Origin: Plectrocnemia conspersa
Lineage: Eukaryota > Arthropoda > Insecta > Trichoptera > Polycentropodidae
Assembly (NCBI GenBank): GCA_009617715.1
Contig: VTFK01000048.1
Span: 868,001 to 932,000, forward strand
Length of the DNA: 64,000 nucleotides
Reading direction: 5' to 3'
A program made the translations under genes and the position numbers. Numbering within the stretch: the first letter of the stretch is position 1; each line of letters opens with the position of its first letter. Positions 49,091 to 58,832 of the stretch are shown piece after piece. The notes below the pieces were generated by a model that saw nothing but the letters and a program-made list of their open reading frames with translations, had not been told where the DNA came from and made no database searches.

Positions 49091-49675
49091 TTAAAGAGAA
49101 TTCTACTTTTATTTTTGCTCGAAACAATATATATAACGTTTAGCAGTGTAATTGAAAATTCAGAATCTTTTTTATGTCAGTTAATGTAAATAAAATAGGC
49201 GATACTGTGATGGCAGAAGAAAGAATACATGTATATTTCAGTGTTGCTAGTATAAAAAAGCGTAGTGACTGGCAATTCGAATCGCGCCGCCGTTAGGGAT
49301 GTGCCGCTCTTCCCACGGATACTATTTCTATGCGAATATATATTCTGGTCTAATCGATCTACTTCTGGATCAGTTGATATTGTAAAACACTATTTTTTTA
49401 GTAGATGCGACTACAGTTGAATTTTATAGACCGGGTTCACTCTATTGGCATTTGAACAAACCATGCCACTTATACATTATTATGACATCACCGACAAAAA
49501 GGTCATAGAAAATTACATCGAAAGGATCGGCTGCTGTGCTGCAAAAGGTCCAGAGGCGGCCATTTAATTGATATTGTGTTTCATAACTAATTGAATATAT
49601 CAAATTTTATTATAATAAAAAATCCAAAGATATTTTAAAATTTGAGTGTGTGTTTTTTTAAAAGTTCTAAAAAGT
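49091..49675. other. Sequence between gene A promoter and LINE, no gene seen
   Basis: Mostly AT-rich; a GC-richer stretch at about 49260-49310 has no coding features. The 3' end of the LINE on the left of 49676 is missing, so the junction near 49670 is a deletion breakpoint. Confidence 0.4.
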
Positions 49676-52331
49676 TTAAAAGGTTATGTATCCCCATACC
49701 GGAGATGCATATGAAATGGCAGGTCTCGATTTGTATATTAAGAGCTTATTTTTAATATTTAGTTTACTATTACGGCATAAAAAAGGATATAATTTAGCTC
49801 TAGTGGCTTTAATTTTGAGTATTAATTTGTCTATATGGGTCTTCCATGAAAGTTTTGAATCGAGTGTAAGACCTAAGTATTTAGCCGTATTTTCCCAATT
49901 TAAATAGTTATTGTACATTTTTAATTTAGTAAGTTTATCGACAGCAAAGGCCTTCTTTCTCCTGCGAGAGAACATTACTGCGACACTTTTTGATGGATTT
50001 GCAGTGACTAACCATTTGTCGAACCATTTTTCGATGATTTGAATCCTCTTTTGAAGGTTATCAATTGCCCGATGTGGATTTTTATAGGAGCAAAGAATTG
50101 CAGTGTCGTCTGCGAAGAGGGCAGTGATATTATTTCTATGAGGTTTAGTTGGAAAGTCACTTGTAAATATTGTAAATATTAGTGGACCCAAAATTGAACC
50201 CTGAGGGACGCCAGCAAATAAAGTCCTGGGACTAGAGAGGTGATTATCAATTTTAATTTTAAAAGATATATTGTTTAAGAAAGAGTGTATTAATTTTACT
50301 AGTGATGCAGGGAATTTAAGTTTAATTAATTTATATAGTATGCCTGTATGCCAAACGTGGTCAAATGCTTTAGCAATCTCCAGGAAAACGGCTCCAGTGG
50401 ACATTTTCTTATCGAAGCCCCTTTGGATATGTTTAACAACTCGATGTAGTTGGTTGGTGGAGAAATGTTCAAATCTAAATCCAAATTGTTCATCCGGTAT
50501 TATTATATTTTTAATAGTATGTTCAAGAAGTTTATTTTGAATAATTTTTTCATAAATTTTGCTAGCGACAGGAAGCAGACTTATAGGTCGATAACTGAAG
50601 GGAGTGTAGGATCCGTGCCCGGTTTGCGAAGAACTATTACAATAGCCTGTTTCCATGCGGTTGGAAAGTAATGGCAACTAAGAGAGGAGTTTATTATGTT
50701 TAATAAATAACTAATTGCTTTTGGTGGAAGAATTTTCAGAACCTTGTTGGGAATAGAGTTACAGCCGGGAGCTTTACGATTATGAAGTCGAAGAAGAAGG
50801 TATTCTAATTCTTGAACTGTTATTGTAATAGTTATGTCGAAAGATTTAGATAGGTTATTTTTTACTTGTCTTTCTACGTTAGTTTTGAAATTATTTTTAA
50901 GTTTATTTAAGTCGACAGTGCATTGGTTTTGCAAACTATCATCAATAGTTTCAGCCTTATCTTCAACATCAAATACAAATTTATCAGATTGAGTCTTAAT
51001 TTTTTTAATTGATGAGGGTTCCCGGCGCAAGATCTTTGAAAGGTTCCACAGTGAATTGTCTTCAGGCTTTAAATCATTTAGTTTGTTTTCCCAGCAACTA
51101 TTGTAATGCTTATAAATAGAAATTTTAATTTCCTTTTGTAGTTTGTTTAGGCGTTTTTTGACAGATTTTTCGTGATTATTTTGCCAGAGTCGTCTTGTTT
51201 TATTTTTCATTTTAATCATTTCCTTTATTTCTGTCGGTAAAGGATCGGTTTTAGTTATTTTATTTTTAATTGTACAGCGTTCCATTGCGTGTTTAATTGT
51301 ATTTGTAAATATTGTTAGACGTTAATTTTCGTCTAGTTTCGTCGTAAGTCCGTCGCTTAAGCCGCAGTGCCGAAATAACGTCCGTCTTCTACGGCGAGCG
51401 CCAGTCTATTCCACCCTGCCACCCTCTGACCATGACGCTCGCCCCCTCCCTTAGCCATTCCTTTGGGTTGCGCGCGTCATACTTTTCGCCTTGCTGCTCC
51501 GTGGTGTAACAATATATCTATTTCCTCATTTATCTCTGACTCGTTTACAAGCTTGTTGGGTTCCGGAACGAATTCGTCAACATAGTATGGGAAGAAGTCA
51601 CATAATATCTTTTTAGTGTGCGATATTAGATTTTTGTTTTCGTAGTTTACAGGTAGAGAAAATATTACCGGGTTGTGGTCGGACGCGAGGGTGTTGTGAA
51701 CCTCAATTTCACATGCGGGCAAATTTTTACAAATCGCGATATCCAATATATCCGATGCCCCACGTGTGGAGTAATGTGTCGGTGCGCACGGGATTTCTAA
51801 GTTAATGTATGAGCAATTATTAATAAATCTATTCAATGTTCTGCCGTTTCCATTTGTTGCTCTGCAATTCCAATCTTTATGTTTAGAGTTAAAGTCACCC
51901 GCGGCAAATGTGGGTTTACTGAATTTAAATAATTTCTGTAGATCACCAATGGGATATTTGGGTTTGGGAGGGGTGTATACTGAGTGGATAATAATAGTGT
52001 TTTGTTTATCAGTTTTAATCTCCAATGATGTTACTTCAAAGTTGAAATAGTTAACCGTTTCAATTTCATGATGTTTAATATTGTTTTTGATAAATATTGC
52101 GGTTCCGCCCTCAGCGCCTATCAACCTACCAGTTCGGTATGTTTTATAATTAGGAAAGTTCATTTTTAACGAGTTTTTTAAGTGCGTTTCGGAAACGAGT
52201 GCAATGTCAATATTCTGGTCAATTAAAAATTGATGAAATTCAACTTTCTTATCCAGAATTCCATTGGCATTCCAAGTTAAAATTTTTAAAAAACGATCGT
52301 AGTTCGAGTTTAAGTTATTATTAGTAGACAT
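49676..52331 (-). pseudogene. LINE ORF2: AP endonuclease and reverse transcriptase, broken
   Basis: The endonuclease part (51512-52331) shows LTWNANGI, SETHL, GGTAIFI, AAGDFNSKHKDWN and ASDHNPVIF, the catalytic signature set of APE-type LINE endonucleases. The frame is then cut by a solo LTR (51313-51511). The RT part continues at 51285-50581 (HNRKAPGCNSIPNKVL) and, after a single frame shift near 50600, at 50677-49676 (YRPISLLPVASK, VPQGSILGPLIF, ALFADDTAIL, KYLGLTLD). Motif A reads FLEIAKAFDHVWH; the first acidic residue is usually Asp, so a catalytic position is changed to Glu. The frame ends at SPVWGYITF, and the C-terminal part is missing. It cannot be active. Confidence 0.8.
51313..51511. 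mobile_element. 199-bp solo LTR inserted in LINE ORF2
   Basis: The insert begins TGTTAGACG and ends GTGTAACA (TG...CA ends with a TGTTA/TAACA inverted pair) and is flanked on both sides by ATAT. Taking out 203 bases (the insert and one ATAT) makes the LINE reading frame continuous, which fixes the borders. It is GC-rich, unlike the LINE around it, and differs from the other LTR-like family in the window. The orientation is not determined. Confidence 0.8.
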
Positions 52332-53722
52332 TTAAAGACCAGGTAAAAGATTAGCTGTTATGAAATCCATTTGAATTTGTATTTGTTTCTGCATTTCAAG
52401 AATTTTTTGTATGATATTATCGCGATTCTGAGAAGTCATTGGCGGTGCGCTTGATAGGTTTGTGGAATTTACCATCAGTGGTTTATCGTTAGTTACAAGT
52501 ATGGGTTTAGAGATATTATTACTATTATCAATATTGACACTTTCGGCATACGAAATCCCATTAGTGAAAGCTTTTGTAGATTTTAGGTTATTTGTTTTAT
52601 TTCTATTCTGCTGTATAAGTTTTTTGTTATTAAGGTTTTTCATGCATCCTGCATAGCTGGCTGGGTGGTTACCTCCACAGTTTATGCACAGCGGGGTATC
52701 AATTTTTTTCCCAAATGGGCAGTCCAGTGATACGTGGCTCCCAGCGCACTTGACGCATGCTGGAGTAGCTCTGCAATTTATAGCAGAGTGTCCAAAATTT
52801 TGGCAACGATGGCACTGTAGTACCTTTTTTGGTTTATGCTGGGTTTCTACAGTTATTTTTTGATGCAGCAAACAGCCCAAGTTATAAATGTTGCGATTAT
52901 GGTCGCTCTTTTTGACTAAGACCACGAACAAAAGCATGGGTTTTTTTGTTAATGGGTTAACTAGCTGAGTGACGTTTTCTACATCGTAACTAAGATTGAC
53001 TAACTCCTCTTTAATTTCCGAAGAGGAGTATTCTGCGTTGAGTCCTCGAATGACCACACGTAAGGGTTTGTCCTTTGGAAGAGTATAGGTGTAAAAGGAG
53101 AATGCTCTACTTTCAAGTAGTTTTGTAATTTTACGGAACTCGTCTACTGATGAAGGGAAAATTTTGGCACAGTCAGTGCGTTGTACGGATGTAAACGATA
53201 GGCCGTTATTTAGTATTGTTTGTCTGGCAGCTTTAAAGTCAGATGGTTTATTCAAAATTATTGGAGGAGGTTTTGAGAAATTAGTTTGACTAGGGTCAGA
53301 CGACTGAGTAATTACTGGTTGAACCATGGGTTCGAACAATGTTTCAGTTGGAGTGCTAGGTCGTGCTCTCTTTTTAACCGGATGACTCACGACTTTCGTA
53401 ACTATAGGATGTGATGCAATCATTTTTGAGGTGGTTTCTATAGGTAAAGGCACTGGCGCTGTCGCAGGCGTTAATGAAGCGATTTTAGTTTTTACTAAAG
53501 CTTCTTCTTTGGTTTTATTATTGATGTTTTTTTTGAGTTTTTTTCTATGTTTTTTATTACATTTTCTAATTCTAGTCGCTTTCTCCGCTCCTCGAGGAGT
53601 TCGCAGCGTAATTTTTCTATTTCTAGCCTTAATTGGCTAACGACATCCATATCTAATATTTCCATGTTATCCTGGTAGCTATTAGCGGGAGACGGGTCCC
53701 GCGAACGTCCCATGGTTTGCAC
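52332..53722 (-). pseudogene. LINE ORF1: gag-like nucleic-acid-binding protein with zinc knuckles
   Basis: The N-terminal part (53495-53722) has a charged coiled-coil stretch (LRLEIEKLRCELLEERRKR). A one-base shift in an A8 run (about 53528-53535) moves the frame to the main part, which ends at 52332. That part has a PRE_C2HC-like central region (RVVIRGLNAEYSSSEIKEEL) and then three cysteine knuckles: CHRCQNFGHSAINC, CVKCAGSHVSLDC and CINCGGNHPASYAGC. This domain order is standard for jockey-clade ORF1, which binds the element RNA. The one shift makes it non-functional as assembled. Confidence 0.78.
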
Positions 53723-54013
53723 CGGAACTATTTGACACGACGCAATATTGGCTCACCACAGCACAGGTTACGCAACACTCGCGAGGCGTTATCGATAATT
53801 AGTCAGCTCAAATCGTACAAGCTGGTAGAATATTCGCATTCGCGACACAGCCTTTGACGGCCGTTAGTCAGCGGGGATTACCCCCCGACGAGTGGCCACT
53901 TTGCGCGACTGATAGAATGACTATCTCTGTCGGCGGTCAGAACGCAACTGGAAACTGAAGTTGGATCAACTTTTATATAAGTGAAGACGTTTAGTTTTAT
54001 ATCGGGAGCCGGG

Positions 54014-54185
54014 TGACGAGTGGCAATTAGACACAGATTGAGCCGCTACAGTAGTATGTTTATTGAAGTATAAAGTTGTTGCATGTTGCTTACAAAATAT
54101 GGGGCGCTTGCGCGCAACTTTTCGCCAGTGTTTTCGCAATAACCAAATCTAAATAAATATATATAAATATAAATAGGTCGTTACA
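54014..54185 (-). mobile_element. Solo LTR-like repeat, copy 4
   Basis: On the minus strand it begins TGTAACGACCTATTTATA, has AATAAACATACTACTGTAGC and ggctcaatctgtgtctaatt, and ends ccactcgtca. The middle is replaced by a copy-specific GC-rich part. It sits about 50 bases beyond the 5' end of the LINE. From 54186 to 54870 I see only AT-rich sequence, which should include the 3' UTR of gene B. Confidence 0.6.
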
Positions 54186-54870
54186 GATTATTTATTTTAT
54201 ATTATATAGGTGACGAGACAAATTCAAAGACGGGTTCATCTTAAACATAATCGAGTAAAAATAAATCGAACCGTGATAATTGATAAGAGTATAGATATTA
54301 AAGATCTGGATCTAAAGCAAATCAAAAGAAGTAAAAAACATCAAAGCACACAAAATTACCTATCATAGTGCTGTAATTTTTCGCTGATCAACTCTCAAAG
54401 AACGCACGGATATTACAAGCAAAATCAATCAGCAACAGACAATTAAATGTCATTTTAATATAGTTTTTAACATTATATAAAATTCATTATATTAAAATCA
54501 AATTTAAGTGTTTAATATTATACTTTTATATTTATAATGTATATATCTCTGTTGCTTAATTTTCATTTTTCTTTAATTGGGCATATTAGATAATAATTAA
54601 TGGTTGGTAAGATATAAAACTTAAAACAAAATATACAACAACTCTCTAGATTTAAATTTGTTTAGGTTAAAATAGAAAATAAAAGGCAGGCCTTAAAATG
54701 TCAATATTTACTTTTATTGCTTTCCCATATTTTCTACATACAAAATATATCGTCAAATAACAGAAAACTTTTCCATACCTGTGACATAAAAAGTTATACC
54801 TCTCACTATAAATGTTAATATTCAGTGAAAATCAGTATTTAGCTTAAAACGCTTTACCAAATACAACATT

Positions 54871-56809
54871 TCAAATATGAATACTCATATGCTGTGTAAG
54901 TTCAAGTTTAGTTTTAAATGAACTACCACAATTAGTGCATTTAAAATTACTATGAATTTTCATATGTCGTGAAAGTATTCGTTTAGTTTTTAATCGTTTT
55001 CCACATTTTCCACAAACAAACAGATTAGATTTACTATGGACGCTCATGTGCTGTAAAACTCTAGCTTTAGAACAGAATGCCTTTCCGCAACTGTCGCATA
55101 CAAAATTATAAGAATTGATATGAATATTCATATGCCGAGAAAGTTGATATTTAGCTTTGAATGCTTTTCCACATTCGCCACATACAAAATTATTAGATCC
55201 ACTATGAACGTTCATATGTTGTGAAAGATCACGTTCAATTTTAAATGATCTCCCACAACAATTGCATGCAAATTTATTATGAATTTTTATATGTCGTGCA
55301 AGTGTTTCTTTACTTTTTAATATTTTTCCACATTTGCTACATACAAAATTACTAGATTCATTATGAACACTCATATGTTGTAAAACTCGGGCTTTAGAAC
55401 AGAAACCTTTTCCACAATTGTTACATAAAAAATTATTAGACTTACTATGAATGTTCATATGTTGCGTAAGTTGATATTCAGTTTTGAAAGCATTACCACA
55501 TGTATTACAAACAAAATTATGAGAAGTAAAACTATGAACTTTCATGTGCTGTACAACTCTTTCTTTAGAACGGAAAGCTTTTCCACAATTGTTACAAACA
55601 AAATTATTAGACTCATTATGAATGATCATATGCCGTGAAAGTTGATATTTAGCTCTGAATGCTTTTCCACATTTGTTACATGCAAAATTATTAGATTCAC
55701 TATGAACACTCATGTGCTGTGAGACTTGAGCTTTTGTTTTGAAAGCTCTTCCGCAGGTGTTGCATGAAAAATTATAAGATTCACTGTGAATGATCATGTG
55801 CCGTGAAAGTTGATATTTAGTTGTAAATGCTTTTCCACATTTGATACATTCAAAATTAAAAGACTCGCTATGAACGTTCATATGCCGTGATAATTTACTT
55901 TTAACTTTGAATGTTTTTCCACATTTGCTACATGCAAAATTATGAGGTTTAATATGGTTGTGCATATGCCTTGTAAAGTTATAATTATTATTTAATACTT
56001 TTCCACATATGCTGCATTCAAAACTAAAAGATTCTGTATGAATATCCATATTTTGAGAAAGATTGTCAGAATCATCATCCTTACAGCAAATATTAGTCGA
56101 AATAAGTATATCTTTAACATCATGTGTCTCTGTAAAAATAAATCATCATATAATTCAAATTAAAAATTACAATGTGTGTATATATATTTAACCTATTTCG
56201 AGTTTGTCATCTACTTTGTCGACAGTGTATTCTTCAGAACTTTCTTTTTTGTCAAATTCACACTTAAAAACACAACAGTACTTGCGATTAAAATTTAAAA
56301 ACATTTTGTTTTATAAATAAAATTGTTTACCTTAACTGTACATTCAATATTTTTATAGGAATAGAATGTTTCATCATTGTTTTCAACACCTGGTTCTAAA
56401 AAAATCCATACTGCTTACACGTAACATTAATTTATTTTACTGAATTAATTTTAAGTTTTATACGGGTGTTGTTTATGGAACGTTTGAAATTTTATCGCTT
56501 TGCAATTTCAGAAAAAAATAATAGGACGATTTTTTTCTTTACAAACTGTCGATATGTGATCTGCATTAATTAATCATAATTAATGCAGATCACACATCGA
56601 CAGTTTGCAAAGAAAAAAATTAGCCTATGACCAAAATTTTAAGTATAATTGCTATCATATCGTATTTATATCACTGATAGATGACGTTTATTGAAAAACA
56701 GCATGAATACTAGACGTCCAAACTAGAAAAGCTAGTAAGTTTTATATGTTAAATTAAAAAACTAAATAATTGTGACAATACCAGTTTTTATATAAATTGG
56801 TAATGACAT
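54871..56809 (-). CDS. C2H2 zinc-finger gene B, 14 fingers, four exons
   Basis: A 473-residue probable DNA-binding protein. Exons on the minus strand: 56782-56809, 56331-56395, 56193-56262 and 54871-56129, phases 1, 0, 1. The N-terminus MSLPIYIKTEPGVEN keeps the ψKxE motif (IKTE) across the first junction; exon 4 opens ETHDVKDILIS and has 14 C2H2 fingers to the last residues (QHMSIHI). Compared with gene D it lacks fingers 2-4 and has two extra fingers in the middle (CNNCGKAFRSKERV and CNTCGNAFKTEYQL). Linkers are of the xSESxNF type rather than TGEKP. Intron 1 holds a 43-bp-arm hairpin. A perfect TGACAGCTGTCA lies 23 bases upstream of the ATG. No break is visible. Confidence 0.88.
56529..56620. 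repeat. Near-perfect inverted repeat, 43-bp arms, 6-bp loop
   Basis: Arms 56529-56571 and 56578-56620 are complementary at 41 of 43 positions around the loop aatcat. The two mismatches are both A/G differences. It lies in intron 1 of gene B. The RNA of either strand would form a long hairpin; origin as a palindromic MITE or a foldback is possible. Confidence 0.9.
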
Positions 56810-56832
56810 GGTGAAGTTCACAAGTTATACGC

Positions 56833-56844
56833 TGACAGCTGTCA
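56833..56844 (-). promoter_or_regulatory. Perfect TGACAGCTGTCA palindrome upstream of gene B
   Basis: A 12-base perfect palindrome 23 bases upstream of the gene B ATG, matching the one before gene C and 11 of 12 before gene A. It probably lies in or near the core promoter or 5' UTR. Confidence 0.45.
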
Positions 56845-57461
56845 AAAGAAACCAATAATTTTTATTTTTTGGTCGAAATAATATAAAACACTGGGCATTG
56901 CAGATTGAAAAAAAAATCCATTTTTATTGATTATAAAATATATATTATTGTTTATAACAAATATGCTTATTATTAAAGACCAAAACACAAAATAAAATAA
57001 TGTTTTTTTTGAGAATTAAATGAAAACCAGGAAAAATTGTACATCCATCCCTTTAATATCGCAGTACATGTTTTACGGTTGGTTTTATTTTACGGTTGTC
57101 CCGTTGTCTCCACCCGAGGAATAGTTTACGCGCTTCCATTCTGACGGTAAATCCGGTTCGAAGGACAGAATGTTATATTTCTCTGCTGATGAGAATTTGG
57201 CGTTTTTTTCTCTTTACCTGCGACTTTAAACTTCTTGGAAAAATCATCTTAACGGCTTCGAAGGACCAATGTAAATCAATGTGTAATTTTACACACTTTT
57301 TTTTAACACGAAATGGCCATCTGATGGCTAACAATAAATACTATTGATCAAAATGGAAAATCTACTTCTAATCACTACAACTGTTTGACGACGACGCTGA
57401 CGCACGAGACAATTTTGCCTTGCCTTAATGTTAGCTATAAAAATTAGGTGAACAATATTTC
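56845..57461. other. Intergenic sequence between genes B and C, no gene seen
   Basis: From about 57060 to 57330 the composition is more balanced and aaggacagaatg-like and ttcgaaggac strings recur, but no coding features are recognisable. It may be old repeat DNA. Confidence 0.4.
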
Positions 57462-57554
57462 ACATATTTCAAGTAAATCTAAACAAAGGTTTTACATATT
57501 TCAAGTAAATCTAAACAAAGGTTTTACATATTTCAAATAAATCTAAACAAAGGT
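57462..57554. repeat. Tandem repeat, 32-bp period, about three copies
   Basis: The unit acatatttcaagtaaatc followed by taaacaaaggtttt starts at 57462, 57494 and 57526. Copies 1 and 2 are identical; copy 3 has one G-to-A change and ends early in the last few bases. It lies downstream of nothing coding. Confidence 0.9.
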
Positions 57555-57689
57555 CCAAAACAAAAAAAACATATGTGCGCAAAATTGATAAACAATAAGA
57601 TTTTTTAAAGAATAATACAGAATATTTAATCAGAGCAAATTAATAATATGCTGCTGCTGGATCTGGTGATAGAATTGTTTTTAAAACCT

Positions 57690-57959
57690 TGGCGGACAGA
57701 CGGTGACGGGTGGAAATTACATGTAGATTGAGCCGCTGCAGTAGTATTTTATGAGGGGATTATATTACTTTACATGTTTGTCATTCAAATATGTATATGA
57801 GAGTGAATGGTGGATGAGGCACCACTAGCCGTTTTCTTCTCGTCGAGATCTACCAAAATAATGCGCTGCCTTTTACCACCGTCTCTTCAGTGTTACCAGA
57901 GTGCCGCCAAGTTTTGGCTATAACGAATGAACAAATAAATACATAAATAAGCCCCTACA
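57690..57959 (-). mobile_element. Solo LTR-like repeat, copy 5
   Basis: On the minus strand it begins TGTAGGGGCTTATTTATG, passes gccaaaacttggcggcactc and tggtaacactgaagagacgg, has ATAAAATACTACTGCAGCGG, and ends in acccgtca with a possible extension to cgcca as in copy 1. It is the longest copy. The left border is uncertain (57690 or 57704). Confidence 0.65.
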
Positions 57960-58749
57960 ACGCTACAGAAATTATGTAGATTTCTATATACAATATATCT
58001 TTATTTTTTACTAGTATTACGATATCAATTACAGTGGTGCCTAGATTGTATATACTATTTTTTGCCCCTTTACTATTATTTTTAGTCATTTTTTTAATAC
58101 AAAATGATTTTTTAATTAAAATTAAACGCGATTCTAGCGTCAACAGCTGTAATTAAGCTGAATACTTTTAATCATATGATTCAAGATATATTTTTATTTC
58201 AGATAAACTAAATAAACATACAAATAACCATTGTAAAGTAATCATACAAATTTATAGCAATTCGGGACAACACAATAAACAAACAATAGGAGAACAAAAC
58301 ATTAAGTATTGAACATAAAATGCTACTTATTTATTTGACTTCGATATAATGTTTATATTTATTTCAAAACATTAGTACCGGTATTCACATACACAATGAA
58401 TTTAATACATTTATGGCAGGTATATTTTTAATCTTACCTTAACAAACAATGTCCAATCATTAAATCCTACTTATAGCAAACATTACCAATGAATATTAAG
58501 ACATTTCAATGGAACATGTTTTCTGTAGATTTATTTTCTGGAAAATTTTTCATGCCATGATTAATGGTTAAGCAAACTAAAAATTTTGGTTTTGTATTAT
58601 TTATTAACATTTTGAGTTATGAAAGTTTTTCCATTCATATTTAACTTTGAACACTAGAATTCAATACCTCAGATAATAATAATATAATTATAAAATCATA
58701 ATTATACATAATTATTTTCACAGCTAACTGATTAAGAAATGCTATGTTG
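57960..58749. other. AT-rich sequence downstream of gene C
   Basis: No coding features. It should contain the 3' UTR and poly(A) region of gene C. No transposon ends are recognised. Confidence 0.45.
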
Positions 58750-58832
58750 TAAATTAATAAGCATATACACATTTGTTACATGCAAAAATATAAACTTTAC
58801 TAAAAATATTCATATGCAGTAAAATTTGATAT
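58750..58832 (-). pseudogene. Decayed finger remnants past the gene C stop codon
   Basis: Beyond the stop the minus strand still reads AKYQILLHMNIFSKVYIFAC and then NKCVYAY, i.e. the helix and His of one old finger and the CxxC of the next. This shows that the gene C protein was once longer and was shortened by a new stop codon. Confidence 0.55.

Larger units (their letters stand above)
49676..53965 (-). mobile_element. Jockey-like non-LTR retrotransposon, 3' truncated, disabled
   Basis: The element reads right to left. A GC-rich 5' UTR lies at about 53723-53965, ORF1 (gag-like) at 52332-53722 and ORF2 (endonuclease plus reverse transcriptase) at 49676-52331. The ORF1 stop and ORF2 start abut as TAAATG. 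It carries a 199-bp solo LTR at 51313-51511. The 3' end is lost just after the RT region (SPVWGY), unlike the usual 5' truncation of LINEs, so a later deletion is likely. Gene order, zinc knuckles and RT motifs fit the jockey clade. Confidence 0.85.
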
